From contig NZ_JAPDOD010000029.1 in assembly GCF_027587205.1 (NCBI RefSeq), positions 1-64,000 of the forward strand: DNA of 64,000 nucleotides. Reading direction: 5' to 3'. Source of the DNA: Solirubrobacter ginsenosidimutans (lineage in GTDB: Bacteria > Actinomycetota > Thermoleophilia > Solirubrobacterales > Solirubrobacteraceae). Below are positions 31,223 through 39,822 of this stretch, in pieces (the stretch's first letter is position 1; every line of letters begins with the position of its first letter). Under the pieces are notes generated by a model, which was given only the letters and a program-made list of their open reading frames with translations, did no database searches and was not told where the DNA came from. The position numbers and the translations under genes were made by a program.

Positions 31223-33013
31223 ATGGACGTCGGGCTCGTCGCCCTCGCGGTCGGTGCATTGCTGACCGCGGGCATCGGTGCCTCGCTGCTCGCGGGGCGT
31301 CTTCGCCTGCCCGGCCTCGTCCTCGTGCTCATCCTCGGCATGGTCCTCGGGTCCGACGGCCTGCAGTGGATCAACTTCGGCGAGAAGCCCGAGGATTACG
31401 ACGTCGCGCAGAACGCCGCGATCATGGCGCTCGCGCTGATCCTGTACGAGGGCGGCCTTTCCAGCGGCTGGGCGGAGATCAAGCCGGTCATCCGCGTCTC
31501 GGTCCTGCTCGCGACGGTCGGGACCGCTTTGACCGCCGGGATCACCGCCGTCGCCGCGGCGCTGCTCTTCACTGAGCTGAGCAACCTCGAGGCGCTGATC
31601 CTCGGCTCGACGGTGGCCGCGACCGACGCCGCCGCCGTGTTCGCCGTCCTGCGTGGCTCGACGCTGCGGCGCAAGCTCGCGCGCACGCTCGAGGGCGAAT
31701 CGGGCGTCAACGACCCGATCGCCGTGTTGCTCGTGCTGGCGTCGATCGACGCCATCAACCACCCCGATTTCGGGCTGCTGGACGCGCTCTGGCTCGGCGT
31801 CAGCGAGCTCGCCGTGGGTGCGGCCGTGGGCCTGGCGATCGGCGGCTTTGGCGTGTGGGTGCTGCAGCGCGTGACGCTTCCGTCGGCCGGTCTGTATCCG
31901 GTCGCTTCCGTCGCCTTCGCGGCGATGGCGTACGGCGGCGCGGACACGCTGGGCGGCACGGGCTTTCTCGCCGTCTTTCTCGCGGGTCTCGTGATCGGCA
32001 GCGCGACCTCGCCCGCCCGGCGCACGATCATCACGTTCCACGAGGGCCTCGCGTGGGTCGCGCAGCTCGCGCTCTTCTTGCTGCTCGGGCTGCTCGTGAA
32101 CCCGGGCGACCTGATCTCGATCATCCCCGAGGGCGCCGCGATCGCCATCGTCACCGCGGTCTTCGCGCGGCCGCTGGCGTCCGTGATCGTCGCCTACGGC
32201 TTCACGCTTCCCGAGCGGCTGATGCTCGGGTGGGCGGGGCTGCGGGGTGCGACCCCGATCGTGTTCGCGACGTTTCCCGTGACCGAGGACATCCCCCACG
32301 GCGAGTTGATCTTCCAGGTCGCCTTCTTCGTCGTGCTGTTCTCGACGATCCTCCAGGGTCTGACGATCGAGCCGGTCGCCCGCTGGCTCGGCGTGACCTC
32401 CGACGAGGCCGCGATCCCGGCGCCCCTGGTCGAGCCGGTGCTGCTGAACCGCTTGGGCGCCGAGACGATGCAGTTCCCGGTGCGCCCGGACGACGCGATC
32501 GCCGGTCACCCCGTCCGCGAGCTGGGCCTCCCGCGCGAAGCGCTGCTGAACGTGATCGTCCGCGGCGAGCGCGCGATCCCACCCCGCGGCTCGACGGTCA
32601 TCCAGGTCGGCGATCAGCTGCACGTGCTCGTGCGCCAGGAGGTCGCGGTCGAGTTCCGGGAGCTGATGCGGCGCTGGCGCAAAGGCCCCATCGGCCTCGA
32701 GGAACGCCCGCGGCGCCGTCCGCGTTCGCGCCCTTCGGTCACGTCGATCCGGCCGTGGCAGCCCGACGACGGCGACCCCCAGCGCCCGAAGACGCTCGCC
32801 GGCAACGAGGTGGTCGAGCAGCTCCGCACACGCCGCGACGAGCCCGGCGCCCTCGTCCTGCTCGAGGACGGCCGCTACGGCGTCTCCGGCCCGCTGATGG
32901 CGGTCGGCCCGTCCGGCGAGCTGCAGGCCTTCGCCCGGCGGCGCCTGGCCAATGCGACGTCGCCGGGCGAGCGGGCGTGGTGGCAGGAGGTCGTGGGCGC
33001 GCTGGCGCGCTAG
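31223..33013 (+). CDS. K+/H+ (cation/proton) antiporter with cytosolic regulatory domain
   Basis: A 596-residue CPA-type antiporter. Residues 1-395 hold about twelve helices with the core motif GESGVNDPIAVLL (about 160), which carries the ion-binding acid pair, and ATDAAAVFAVLRG before it. Residues about 400-480 are a TrkA-C/RCK-like domain (AGHPVRELGLPREALLNVIVRGERAIPP, split by turns). The tail, to 596, is a charged linker plus a small domain also seen in NhaP2/CvrA relatives. It exports cations against protons to control volume and pH. ATG at 31223 lies 12 bp after the SRAP stop. Confidence 0.88.
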   Translation: MDVGLVALAVGALLTAGIGASLLAGRLRLPGLVLVLILGMVLGSDGLQWINFGEKPEDYDVAQNAAIMALALILYEGGLSSGWAEIKPVIRVSVLLATVGTALTAGITAVAAALLFTELSNLEALILGSTVAATDAAAVFAVLRGSTLRRKLARTLEGESGVNDPIAVLLVLASIDAINHPDFGLLDALWLGVSELAVGAAVGLAIGGFGVWVLQRVTLPSAGLYPVASVAFAAMAYGGADTLGGTGFLAVFLAGLVIGSATSPARRTIITFHEGLAWVAQLALFLLLGLLVNPGDLISIIPEGAAIAIVTAVFARPLASVIVAYGFTLPERLMLGWAGLRGATPIVFATFPVTEDIPHGELIFQVAFFVVLFSTILQGLTIEPVARWLGVTSDEAAIPAPLVEPVLLNRLGAETMQFPVRPDDAIAGHPVRELGLPREALLNVIVRGERAIPPRGSTVIQVGDQLHVLVRQEVAVEFRELMRRWRKGPIGLEERPRRRPRSRPSVTSIRPWQPDDGDPQRPKTLAGNEVVEQLRTRRDEPGALVLLEDGRYGVSGPLMAVGPSGELQAFARRRLANATSPGERAWWQEVVGALAR

Positions 33014-33115
33014 AAGGGCCTCGATCGTCAGCGCGTGTCGAGAACGGGCGGTCGGCTCCGACTTATGGGCACCGGCGGCCATCGGGGCCGCCAAACGCGA
33101 GAGGAAGCGCGAACG

Positions 33116-33841
33116 ATGACCAAGGTGACCGCCCAGATGTCGGTGTCCCTCGACGGCTTCTACACCGGGCCGCGGGACACGCGGGACCCCAAGGACATGA
33201 GCGGCTGGATGGGGGGCCCCGAGGCGCCCGGCTTCTTCCGGGTCACCCGCTGGGCCGTCGACGCCATGGCGTGGCGCGAGCGGCAGGGCTTCGCCGGCGG
33301 CGAGCGGTCGATCGACTCGGAGATCATCGGGGAGACGTTCGCGGCGGCCGGTGCCTATGTCATGGGGCGGCGCATGTTCGACGCCGGCGAGGTCCCCTGG
33401 GGCGAGGAGCCGCCGTTCCGGGCCCCGGTGTTCGTCGTCACCCACCGCTCCCGGGCCCTGCTGGAACGCCGGGGTGGCACCTCCTTCACCTTTGTCACCG
33501 AAGGACTCGAGCGGGCCGTCGAGCTGGCCCGCGACGCCGCCGGTGGCAAGGACGTGGCGGTGTCCGGCGGCGGGGAGCTCCTGCGCCAGGTGCTGACCGC
33601 CGGGCTGCTCGACGAGCTCGAGGTGCACATCGCCCCGGTGCTGCTGGGCGACGGCCAGCGCCTGTTCGACCCCAGCCTCGGCCTCGGCGCCGACGACGGC
33701 ATCGAGCTGGTCCCGACCCGGGTCGTCGAGGCGCCCGGGGTCACCCACATTCGCTACACCGTCACCGGGCGGTCGAAGCTGGTGCTGGACGATCGCGGCG
33801 CCGGCGGCGAGCTGGTCGGACCGGCGCAGTCAGAGCGGTGA
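33116..33841 (+). CDS. Dihydrofolate reductase-like (RibD C-terminal domain) protein
   Basis: A 241-residue protein of the DHFR/RibD-C fold: KVTAQMSVSLDGFYTG at the N-terminus, YVMGRRMFDAGE, VFVVTHRSR, and the nucleotide-binding VAVSGGGELLRQVL followed by LLDELEVHIAPVLLGDG. Members reduce small substrates with NADPH; the true substrate is rarely known. It is followed by a YCII gene, and such DHFR-like/YCII pairs usually precede an ECF42 sigma gene. The ATG at 33116 follows a small GGCGGCC/GGCCGCC stem at 33074-33092. The 102-bp gap before it separates it from the antiporter. Confidence 0.87.
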   Translation: MTKVTAQMSVSLDGFYTGPRDTRDPKDMSGWMGGPEAPGFFRVTRWAVDAMAWRERQGFAGGERSIDSEIIGETFAAAGAYVMGRRMFDAGEVPWGEEPPFRAPVFVVTHRSRALLERRGGTSFTFVTEGLERAVELARDAAGGKDVAVSGGGELLRQVLTAGLLDELEVHIAPVLLGDGQRLFDPSLGLGADDGIELVPTRVVEAPGVTHIRYTVTGRSKLVLDDRGAGGELVGPAQSER

Positions 33842-33853
33842 GAGGAGCGAGCT

Positions 33854-34216
33854 GTGAAGTACATGCTGCTGATCTACGGCAACGAGGAAGCGTTCAGCTC
33901 GGTGGGTGAGGAGGCCTTCGCCGAGATCCTGCGCGCGACCGATGCCCTCAACCAGGAGCTGTTCGAGTCGGGTGAGCTGGTCGGCGCCTATGGCGTGGCC
34001 GACCAGGTGAACGCGAAGCTGGTCCGGGTCGCCGACGGGACGCCGGTGGTGACCGACGGCCCCTTCGCCGAGGCCAAGGAGTATCTGGGCAGCTTCACGA
34101 TCCTCGATTGCGACAGCCTGGAACGGGCCCTGGAGATCGCGGCTCGCAACCCGTCGGCGCGCTACTGGGGTGTCGAGGTCCGGCCACTCATGCACGAGGC
34201 CGACGTCGCGCCGTGA
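33854..34216 (+). CDS. YCII/DGPF-domain protein without an intact sigma partner
   Basis: A 120-residue YCII protein with MKYMLLIYGNEEA at the N-terminus and VTDGPFAEAKEYLGSF near residue 66. It is a paralogue of the protein at 1734 but closer to the classic DGPF group. GAGGAGCGAGCTGTG upstream provides a ribosome site. Its stop overlaps a GTG (GTGA at 34213) that would begin the partner sigma factor, but only a short remnant follows. Confidence 0.9.
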   Translation: MKYMLLIYGNEEAFSSVGEEAFAEILRATDALNQELFESGELVGAYGVADQVNAKLVRVADGTPVVTDGPFAEAKEYLGSFTILDCDSLERALEIAARNPSARYWGVEVRPLMHEADVAP

Positions 34217-34329
34217 GCGACTGGCGGGCCGTCCGGCGCCTGGTCCCGGAGGTGCGCCGAGCGGCGGCCCGGCGCACCACCAGTGAACCCGAGCGGCGCC
34301 ACCTCCTGACCCGTGCCGCGCGGCTAGGC
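34213..34329 (+). pseudogene. Probable remnant of an ECF42 sigma gene (internal deletion)
   Basis: After the GTGA overlap the frame encodes SDWRAVRRLVPEV, like the first residues of an ECF42 sigma factor. It continues directly as a segment ending TTSEPERRHLLTRAARLG, which resembles the last ~20 residues of such proteins (compare the end of the intact copy at 3180-3247). All of region 2, region 4 and most of the TPR tail would be missing. The frame runs on into antisense of the next gene. The reading is inference from gene order and two short similarities. Confidence 0.4.
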
Positions 34330-35010
34330 GACGGCGAGCGTGCGCGCGACCGGGCGCGAGCCGTAACACGTGAGCGCGGCCGTGAGGCCGACGAAGAGGA
34401 GGCCCGCGATCAGGGTCGCGTAGCCGATCGTCGCGATCAGCGGGACCTTGGCGCCGGCGCTGACGGCGGCGGAGACGCCGCGTGAGCCGTCGGCGTTCAT
34501 CACCACGATCGACCACTGGCCGGATTGGACGTTCCAGTGCAGGGCGTGGGCGCCGGTCGCGGCCCAGAAGCTCTGGAGCGCGGGCGGGCCGGGCTTGCGG
34601 GTGCCGTGGTACTGGGCGTAGGTGGCCTCAAACGGCGCGTAGTCGATGTCGGAGACCTCGCTGAAGGAGGTGCCGCTCAGCCAGGCCTTCACGTCGGACG
34701 TGGGGGCGATGCCGACGAACAGCGGCTTGCCGCCCTTGGCCATGGTCTGGAGGCGCAGCTCGCCGTAGCGGTCGGCCTCCAGGAGGAAGCCGGGTGAGCC
34801 CGCGCCGACTTCGAGGTTCGGCGTCGTGATGGCGTACTCGGCGGAGTCGAAGCGCTGGCTGCCGGTGGAGAGGTAGCCGTCGGCGTCCTTGTAGTGGCCG
34901 TTGGCCCACAGCAGCAGGCCGCCGGCGAGGAAGAGCGCGAACGCGATGAGACCGGTTACAGCCGCGCCCACAAGGGCGGCGGCTCCGGTGCGGTCGCGTC
35001 CGTTGATCAT
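34324..35010 (-). CDS. Two-TM membrane protein of unknown function
   Basis: A 228-residue protein with an N-terminal TM helix (AALVGAAVTGLIAFALFLAG, about 10-30), a ~150-residue outer domain and a C-terminal TM helix (VPLIATIGYATLIAGLLFVGL, about 190-212). The outer domain has recurring aromatic/Gly strands (FLLEADRYGELRLQTMAKGGK, then FWAATGAHALHWNVQSGQWS) and no cysteines. Similar two-TM proteins occur in many actinobacteria without assigned function. No partner gene is adjacent. It abuts the sigma remnant at its 3' end, so it may mark one edge of the deletion. Confidence 0.75.
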   Translation of the reverse strand: MINGRDRTGAAALVGAAVTGLIAFALFLAGGLLLWANGHYKDADGYLSTGSQRFDSAEYAITTPNLEVGAGSPGFLLEADRYGELRLQTMAKGGKPLFVGIAPTSDVKAWLSGTSFSEVSDIDYAPFEATYAQYHGTRKPGPPALQSFWAATGAHALHWNVQSGQWSIVVMNADGSRGVSAAVSAGAKVPLIATIGYATLIAGLLFVGLTAALTCYGSRPVARTLAVA

Positions 35011-35071
35011 GCCTCCAGCGTCGCGTGGCGGCGGGCGAGCAAGTAGGGAGGCAACCGGTCAGGCAAAGGTA

Positions 35072-35098
35072 GGGTTGCCCGCCCATCGGGCCTAACCC
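35072..35098 (-). terminator. Terminator-like hairpin after the phosphoesterase gene
   Basis: GGGTT-GCCCG and CGGGC-AACCC form two stacked 5-bp helices with a two-base bulge. The hairpin begins two bases beyond the minus-strand stop of the phosphoesterase gene and lies in the 89-bp gap before the start of the membrane protein gene. No clear U-tract is seen on the minus strand. Confidence 0.4.
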
Positions 35099-35099
35099 C

Positions 35100-35672
35100 T
35101 CAGGTGAGTTCGACCACGCGCGCGCCGTTGACGTAGACGACCCGCGTCTCGCCGATGCGGTGCAGGAGGCTGCCGGGCGTGGGGTGGACGTGCCCGTGCA
35201 GGAGCCAGCGCGGCTGGTGCTTGAGCACCCACGGGCGCAGCGCCTCGAAGCCGATGTGGGCCGGATCGTCCGGGTCGTCGTTGACGCCCCGGGGCGGGCA
35301 ATGGCACAGCAGCACGTCCGCCGCGGGTAGTTTGCGCATCAGCTTCTTGGCTTCGCGCTGCGTGTAGGACGGCCCGACCTTCGAGGTGCCGGAGCGGCGA
35401 TAGGACACGCAGCCCTCGAACCCGCTGAACGACACCCCGTTGTCGAGATCGATCCGGTTGATGTGCACGTTGTCGATCCCGAACCAGGTCATGTACGGCT
35501 CGTCGTCGTGATTGCCGTAGACGCCGAGCTTGGGCAACGCGACCTTGTCGAGCGTCTCCAGCCAGCTCGGCTGGAGGTCGCCGAGGCAGACGACCGCCTC
35601 CACATCACATTGGGAGGCGAGCTTCGCGACATCGGCATGGAAGGGCCGATCCGCCAGGGCCAGGACCCGCAT
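35100..35672 (-). CDS. Calcineurin-like metallophosphoesterase
   Basis: A 190-residue single-domain phosphoesterase. Metal-binding motifs in order are VVCLGDLQ (residues 28-35), YGNHDDEPY (52-60), LLCHCPPRG and LLHGHVHP. The first motif, normally DxH, reads LADRPFH, so the first histidine is displaced. This may weaken one metal site. Substrate is unknown; YfcE-like small phosphodiesterases are the nearest in size. ATG at 35672, divergent from the DnaJ gene at 35713 with 40 bp between them. Confidence 0.82.
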   Translation of the reverse strand: MRVLALADRPFHADVAKLASQCDVEAVVCLGDLQPSWLETLDKVALPKLGVYGNHDDEPYMTWFGIDNVHINRIDLDNGVSFSGFEGCVSYRRSGTSKVGPSYTQREAKKLMRKLPAADVLLCHCPPRGVNDDPDDPAHIGFEALRPWVLKHQPRWLLHGHVHPTPGSLLHRIGETRVVYVNGARVVELT

Positions 35673-35712
35673 CAGAGCAATGTCTACCCGATCCTCGCGG
35701 CAGAATGTTCTG

Positions 35713-36312
35713 ATGGACCCCTACGCCGTGCTCGGAGTGCGCCCCGGCGCCGCGGAGCAGGAGATCACCGCGGCCTACCGCGAGGCGGCCAAGCGCTGGC
35801 ATCCGGACCGCTCGCCCGGGGAGGACGCGGCCGCGCGGATGGCGGAGATCAACGCCGCCTACGACCTCGTACGCGCCACGGCGCAGCACGGGCTCCAAGG
35901 CCCATGGAACCCCGGCGCGCCCACACCGCGGACCCGCGCCGCCACGCGCTCCGCCGGCAAGGGCGGGTGGCTGATCCCGCCGCTGCGGCTCGCGCTCGGC
36001 CCGGAGCTGCTGGACACGCTCAACCCCGACGAGGACGTCAAGCTCGTCACGCCGACCTCGACCTGGGCCAGCCCGCGGGCGATCCTCGCCGTCACCGAGC
36101 GCCGGCTGCTGTGGCTGCTCGACGACGCGCCGGTGGCGCGCGTGCACTCGCTGCCCTTTCGCAACGTGGCCGAGATCTCGCACAAGGTCCGCCGCAAGCA
36201 CGCCACGCTGATGGTCCGCACGATCGCGGGGCGGCGCCATGTCTTCCACGATCTCCGCCCGCATACAGCGGCCAGTATCGAACGGCACGTTCAGCAACGA
36301 CCGTTGAGCTAG
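35713..36312 (+). CDS. J-domain protein with C-terminal PH-like domain
   Basis: A 199-residue protein. Residues 1-60 are a J-domain (MDPYAVLGVRPGAAEQEITAAY, with the Hsp70-stimulating HPD at 30-32 and AEINAAYDLV). After a short Pro/Thr linker, residues about 90-195 look like a bacterial PH-like domain (NPDEDVKLVTPTSTWASPRA, then ILAVTERRLLWL and ATLMVRTIAGRRHVF). It would recruit DnaK to a membrane or protein surface. It is not DnaJ or CbpA, as it lacks the Gly/Phe and substrate-binding parts. ATG at 35713. Confidence 0.82.
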   Translation: MDPYAVLGVRPGAAEQEITAAYREAAKRWHPDRSPGEDAAARMAEINAAYDLVRATAQHGLQGPWNPGAPTPRTRAATRSAGKGGWLIPPLRLALGPELLDTLNPDEDVKLVTPTSTWASPRAILAVTERRLLWLLDDAPVARVHSLPFRNVAEISHKVRRKHATLMVRTIAGRRHVFHDLRPHTAASIERHVQQRPLS

Positions 36313-36325
36313 CTACCGTTGGAGG

Positions 36326-38482
36326 GTGCGCGCAGTCGATCCCGTGGCCAACGTCGAGCTCCGCAAGAACTCGCAGGGCCACGACATCGTGGTGTTCGCC
36401 TTCCCGTACCGGGCCGACATCGTGGACGCCGTCCGCTCGATTCCCGGCCGCAAGTTCGACTGGCAGGCGAAGGAGTGGTCCGCCCCGCGTGCGGACGCCA
36501 CCGCCGCCTACGTCCAGGGCGTCATCGAACGCTTCCCCGAGCTCGAGGTCGCCCTGGAGGTCGAGGAGTGGCTCTCGCGCGCGGTCAAGGGCTGGGTCGG
36601 GCGCGTCACCGCCGCACGGCGCGACGGTGCGGGCTGGTTCGTGCTCGACGGCATCGCGGGTGACCTGCCGGAGGAGCTCGCGAGCGTCGCCGAGCAGCGC
36701 GGGGAGCGGCGCTGGCTGCCGTTCACCGAGGAGGTCGCCAACACGCTGCTCGACATGGCGGGCGCCCGGATGGACCCGCGCGCGCTGCGCTGCGCCACTC
36801 GCCTGCAGGTCGGCCTCACGCCCGCCCCGGCGACGCTGACGCTGGTCGAGAGCTACGGCGAGGCGCGCTTCAAGCTCGAGGTCAACTGGGACCCGGACAC
36901 CGCCGGCGCCTTCGTCGAGCTGCCCGCCGCCGAGGCGCACGGCCGGACGCTCCCGATCGACCCGTACCTGCTGGAGCCGCTGGAGCACTTCATCCGCGTC
37001 CACCAGATCGACGTCGGCAACAACGCGCAGGAGGCGCTGGACCGGCTGCGGATCGAGCACGACAAGGCGATCGGCGCGGTCCGGAGCTCGCGCTCCGCCG
37101 ACGCGGACCGGCTGGAGTGCGAGGACCGGCTCGGCGGAGAGCTGCGCCCGTTCCAGCGCGCGGGCGTGGCGTACGCGCTGAAGTCGCGGCGGCTGTTCAT
37201 CGCCGACGAGCAGGGCCTGGGCAAGACCATCGAGGCGCTCGCCACGCTGGAGGAGGACGACGCCTACCCGGCGGTCGTCATCTGCCCGGCCAGCCTCAAG
37301 CTCAACTGGCAGCGCGAGATCCAGCACTGGCTGCCGCACCGCACGCAGCACGTCGTCGTCGGCACCGGCAAGGCGATCCCGCGCGCGGACATCACGGTGC
37401 TCAACTACGAGATCGTCCACGCCCACCGCGAGCGCCTGGCGATCTCCAAGCCCAAGGCGCTGATCCTCGACGAGTCCCACTACGTCAAGAACCCGCAGGC
37501 CAAGCGCACCCGGGCGGTCCGGCGGCTCGCCGAGCAGCTCCCCGAGGGCGCGCTGAAGATCTGCCTGACCGGCACGCCGGTGATGAACCACCCGGATGAG
37601 CTGATCGCCCAGCTGCGCATCCTCGGCCGCCTGGAGGAGTTCGGCTCCGGGGCGCGCTTCAAGCGCCGCTTCCAGGGCGCCGGCGCGGAGGAGCGCATCC
37701 ACTGGCACCTGCGCCGCACCTGCTTCGTGCGGCGCCTGAAGAAGGACGTGCTGCCGCAGCTGCCCGAGAAGCGCCAGGTCGTCGTCCCGGTCGCGCTGGA
37801 GAACGAGAAGGAATACCGGCTCGCCGAGCGCGACGTCATCGCCTGGCTGCAGGAGCAGCCGCTCGAGCTCTCAGAGCTCGAAGGGAAGGTCCAGGCGACG
37901 CTGCGGGCGGAACGGCTCGCGCAGCTCAACGTGCTGCGCCGTCTCGCCGCCCGCGGCAAGCTCGGCGCGATGCTCGGCTGGATCGACGACTTCCTCGCCT
38001 CCGAGGAGCCGCTCGTGGTCTTCGCCGGCCACCGCGAGATCCAGGAGCTGGTCGTGCAGCGGTTCCCGGAGGCCGTCCACGTCGTCGGCGCCGACAAGGC
38101 CGAGGAGCGCGACCGCGCGGTTCAGGCCTTCCAGGAGCCCGACGGTCCGCAGCTGATCGTCTGCTCCACCCGCGTCGCCGGCCAGGGGATCACGCTCACC
38201 CGCGCGTCCAACGTCGCGTTCCTGGACCTCGAGTGGAGCCCGGCGATGCACGACCAGGCCGAGGACCGCACACACCGGATCGGCCAGCGCGACGCCGTGA
38301 CCGCGTGGTACCTGCTCGCCGCCGGCTCGATCGACGAACAGATGGCCGAGGTGCTCGCCCGCAAGCGCGGCATCATCGGCGCCGTCACCGACGGCCGCAG
38401 CGACGAGTCCGAGGCCGTCCTGCAGTCGGTCGTGAAGGCCCTGCGCGGCAAGCCGCTGCGCCGCCTGCGCGCCGTGGCCTAG
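36326..38482 (+). CDS. SNF2-family helicase with N-terminal HARP-like domain (SMARCAL1-like)
   Basis: A 718-residue ATPase. Residues about 15-85 ([28 protein letters not shown] is the core, read with breaks) resemble the HARP motif of annealing helicases. The SNF2 motor spans about 270-700: motif [12 protein letters not shown], motif [12 protein letters not shown], motif III LTGTPV. The helicase C-lobe has [18 protein letters not shown] and [20 protein letters not shown]1/HARP proteins rewind RPA/SSB-coated DNA at stalled forks. Start GTG at 36326 is used. The stop shares CTAG with the convergent carboxypeptidase gene. With dinB and the SRAP protein it suggests robust handling of fork damage. 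Confidence 0.85.
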   Translation: MRAVDPVANVELRKNSQGHDIVVFAFPYRADIVDAVRSIPGRKFDWQAKEWSAPRADATAAYVQGVIERFPELEVALEVEEWLSRAVKGWVGRVTAARRDGAGWFVLDGIAGDLPEELASVAEQRGERRWLPFTEEVANTLLDMAGARMDPRALRCATRLQVGLTPAPATLTLVESYGEARFKLEVNWDPDTAGAFVELPAAEAHGRTLPIDPYLLEPLEHFIRVHQIDVGNNAQEALDRLRIEHDKAIGAVRSSRSADADRLECEDRLGGELRPFQRAGVAYALKSRRLFIADEQGLGKTIEALATLEEDDAYPAVVICPASLKLNWQREIQHWLPHRTQHVVVGTGKAIPRADITVLNYEIVHAHRERLAISKPKALILDESHYVKNPQAKRTRAVRRLAEQLPEGALKICLTGTPVMNHPDELIAQLRILGRLEEFGSGARFKRRFQGAGAEERIHWHLRRTCFVRRLKKDVLPQLPEKRQVVVPVALENEKEYRLAERDVIAWLQEQPLELSELEGKVQATLRAERLAQLNVLRRLAARGKLGAMLGWIDDFLASEEPLVVFAGHREIQELVVQRFPEAVHVVGADKAEERDRAVQAFQEPDGPQLIVCSTRVAGQGITLTRASNVAFLDLEWSPAMHDQAEDRTHRIGQRDAVTAWYLLAAGSIDEQMAEVLARKRGIIGAVTDGRSDESEAVLQSVVKALRGKPLRRLRAVA

Positions 38483-39822
38483 TAACGGGAGACGCGCAGG
38501 CCGGTCACGGTCGCGTCGTGGCCGGCGATCTCCACCCGCACGTGCCGGCCGGCGAAGCGGCTGAGGCTCGCGGTCGCGCCCTTTGGCCCGTTCGTCCGGC
38601 CCGAGAACCGCGCCACGGTCTTGCCCCCGACGAGGACCCGCAGCGACGCGTCGCGCTTCACCCCCCGATACTTGAAGGAGAGGCTGAAGTTGGTCGCGCC
38701 GGTCAGGGCGATCGCCGGCGAGCGCTTCGGCGGCCGGGCGGCGGCGTAGATCGTGGTCAGCGGCGCGTTGCCGCAGTACTGCAGGAGCTTGCCGATCGCC
38801 GCGTACGGGCAGGCGGCGTCCTCCAGCAGCATCAGCGCGGCCTCGCGGTTGCGCGCGGTCTCGCGGTGGATCACCTCGTCCGGGGGATAGAAGCCGGGAG
38901 AGCGGCCGTCGACCGGGTACATCTCGAACGTGAAGGCGAAGACGCCGTTGGCGCCCCAGAGCCAGTCGTCGATCGCGCCGTCGGTGATGTAGAGGTCGCT
39001 CGACTGCTCGGCCGTGTAGCCGTTGGTGCGCGCCATGCTGGTGCCGAGCGCCTCGAACGTGTCGTGCTGGTCGCGCGTCATCCCCTTGGTGACGTCGGCG
39101 CGGGTGTGGCCGAACGGCCAGAGGATCAGCTCGCTGAAGGAGTGCCAGTCGATCGAGGCGCGGATCTGCTGTACGCCGTCGACGACGCGGCTGAGGACGA
39201 AGTCGCGCACCGCCTGCGTCTCGGGCGCCGAGAACGCGGACGGGCCGCGGTAGGTCTCGAGCGAGGCGATCCCGCTCGACCCGCCGCAGCAGCCCCACTT
39301 GAAGCCGTAGTTGCGGTTGAGGTCGGTGCCGACGGCGTCGGTGCCGGCGTTGGGCTGGCGGTTCTTGCGCCAGGAGCGGTAGGTGCCGGTGGCGATGTCG
39401 TACTCGCTGCCGTCGGGGTTGACATCGGGGATGATCCAGATCTCGCGCGAGTCGACGATGCCCTTGATCCGCGGGTCCGTCGCGTACTTGCCGGTCAGCT
39501 CGTCGATCAGGTACAGCGCCATCTCGACCGTGATGTGCTCGCGGGCGTGCTGGCCGGCGGTGAACAGGACCTCGGGCTCGCCCTCGTCGACGGCGACGTT
39601 GTCGGAGATCTTGATCGCCCACAGCTCGCGGCCCTCGTAGCTCGTGCCGATCGTCGTGCGCGAGATCAGGTCCGGGTGCGCGGCGATCGTCGCGTCGATC
39701 TGGGCGCGCGTCTCGGCGTCGTTGTGGTAGCCGGAGTCGGCGGCGGGGAAGTCGGCCGCCGCGGGCGCCGCGCTCACGAGGAGCGCGGCACAGGCCGCGG
39801 CGACGGCGAGTGAGCGGATCAG
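38479..39822 (-). CDS. Secreted M14 zinc carboxypeptidase, short form, CTG start
   Basis: A 447-residue carboxypeptidase T-like enzyme. Zinc ligands are H and E in AGQHAREH and H in IDWHSFSEL; the catalytic glutamate is in FTFEMYP, and [13 protein letters not shown] binds substrate. Residues 1-23 form a good signal peptide ([22 protein letters not shown]) only if translation starts at CTG 39822, which forms CTGA with the upstream stop. The nearest GTG (39777) would remove nearly all of it. Unlike its neighbour it has no propeptide: the mature enzyme begins right after the signal. A short beta domain ends the protein. Confidence 0.88.
   Translation of the reverse strand: MIRSLAVAAACAALLVSAAPAAADFPAADSGYHNDAETRAQIDATIAAHPDLISRTTIGTSYEGRELWAIKISDNVAVDEGEPEVLFTAGQHAREHITVEMALYLIDELTGKYATDPRIKGIVDSREIWIIPDVNPDGSEYDIATGTYRSWRKNRQPNAGTDAVGTDLNRNYGFKWGCCGGSSGIASLETYRGPSAFSAPETQAVRDFVLSRVVDGVQQIRASIDWHSFSELILWPFGHTRADVTKGMTRDQHDTFEALGTSMARTNGYTAEQSSDLYITDGAIDDWLWGANGVFAFTFEMYPVDGRSPGFYPPDEVIHRETARNREAALMLLEDAACPYAAIGKLLQYCGNAPLTTIYAAARPPKRSPAIALTGATNFSLSFKYRGVKRDASLRVLVGGKTVARFSGRTNGPKGATASLSRFAGRHVRVEIAGHDATVTGLRVSRY

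Noticed and set aside
33014..33115. A possible recombination site at the edge of the DHFR/YCII cassette
   Set aside because: Only a small GC stem is present; no direct repeats flank the cassette and composition does not clearly change.
31193..33748. An 851-codon frame opposite the antiporter and DHFR-like genes
   Set aside because: It spans two real genes and their gap, and its composition is that of an antisense shadow.
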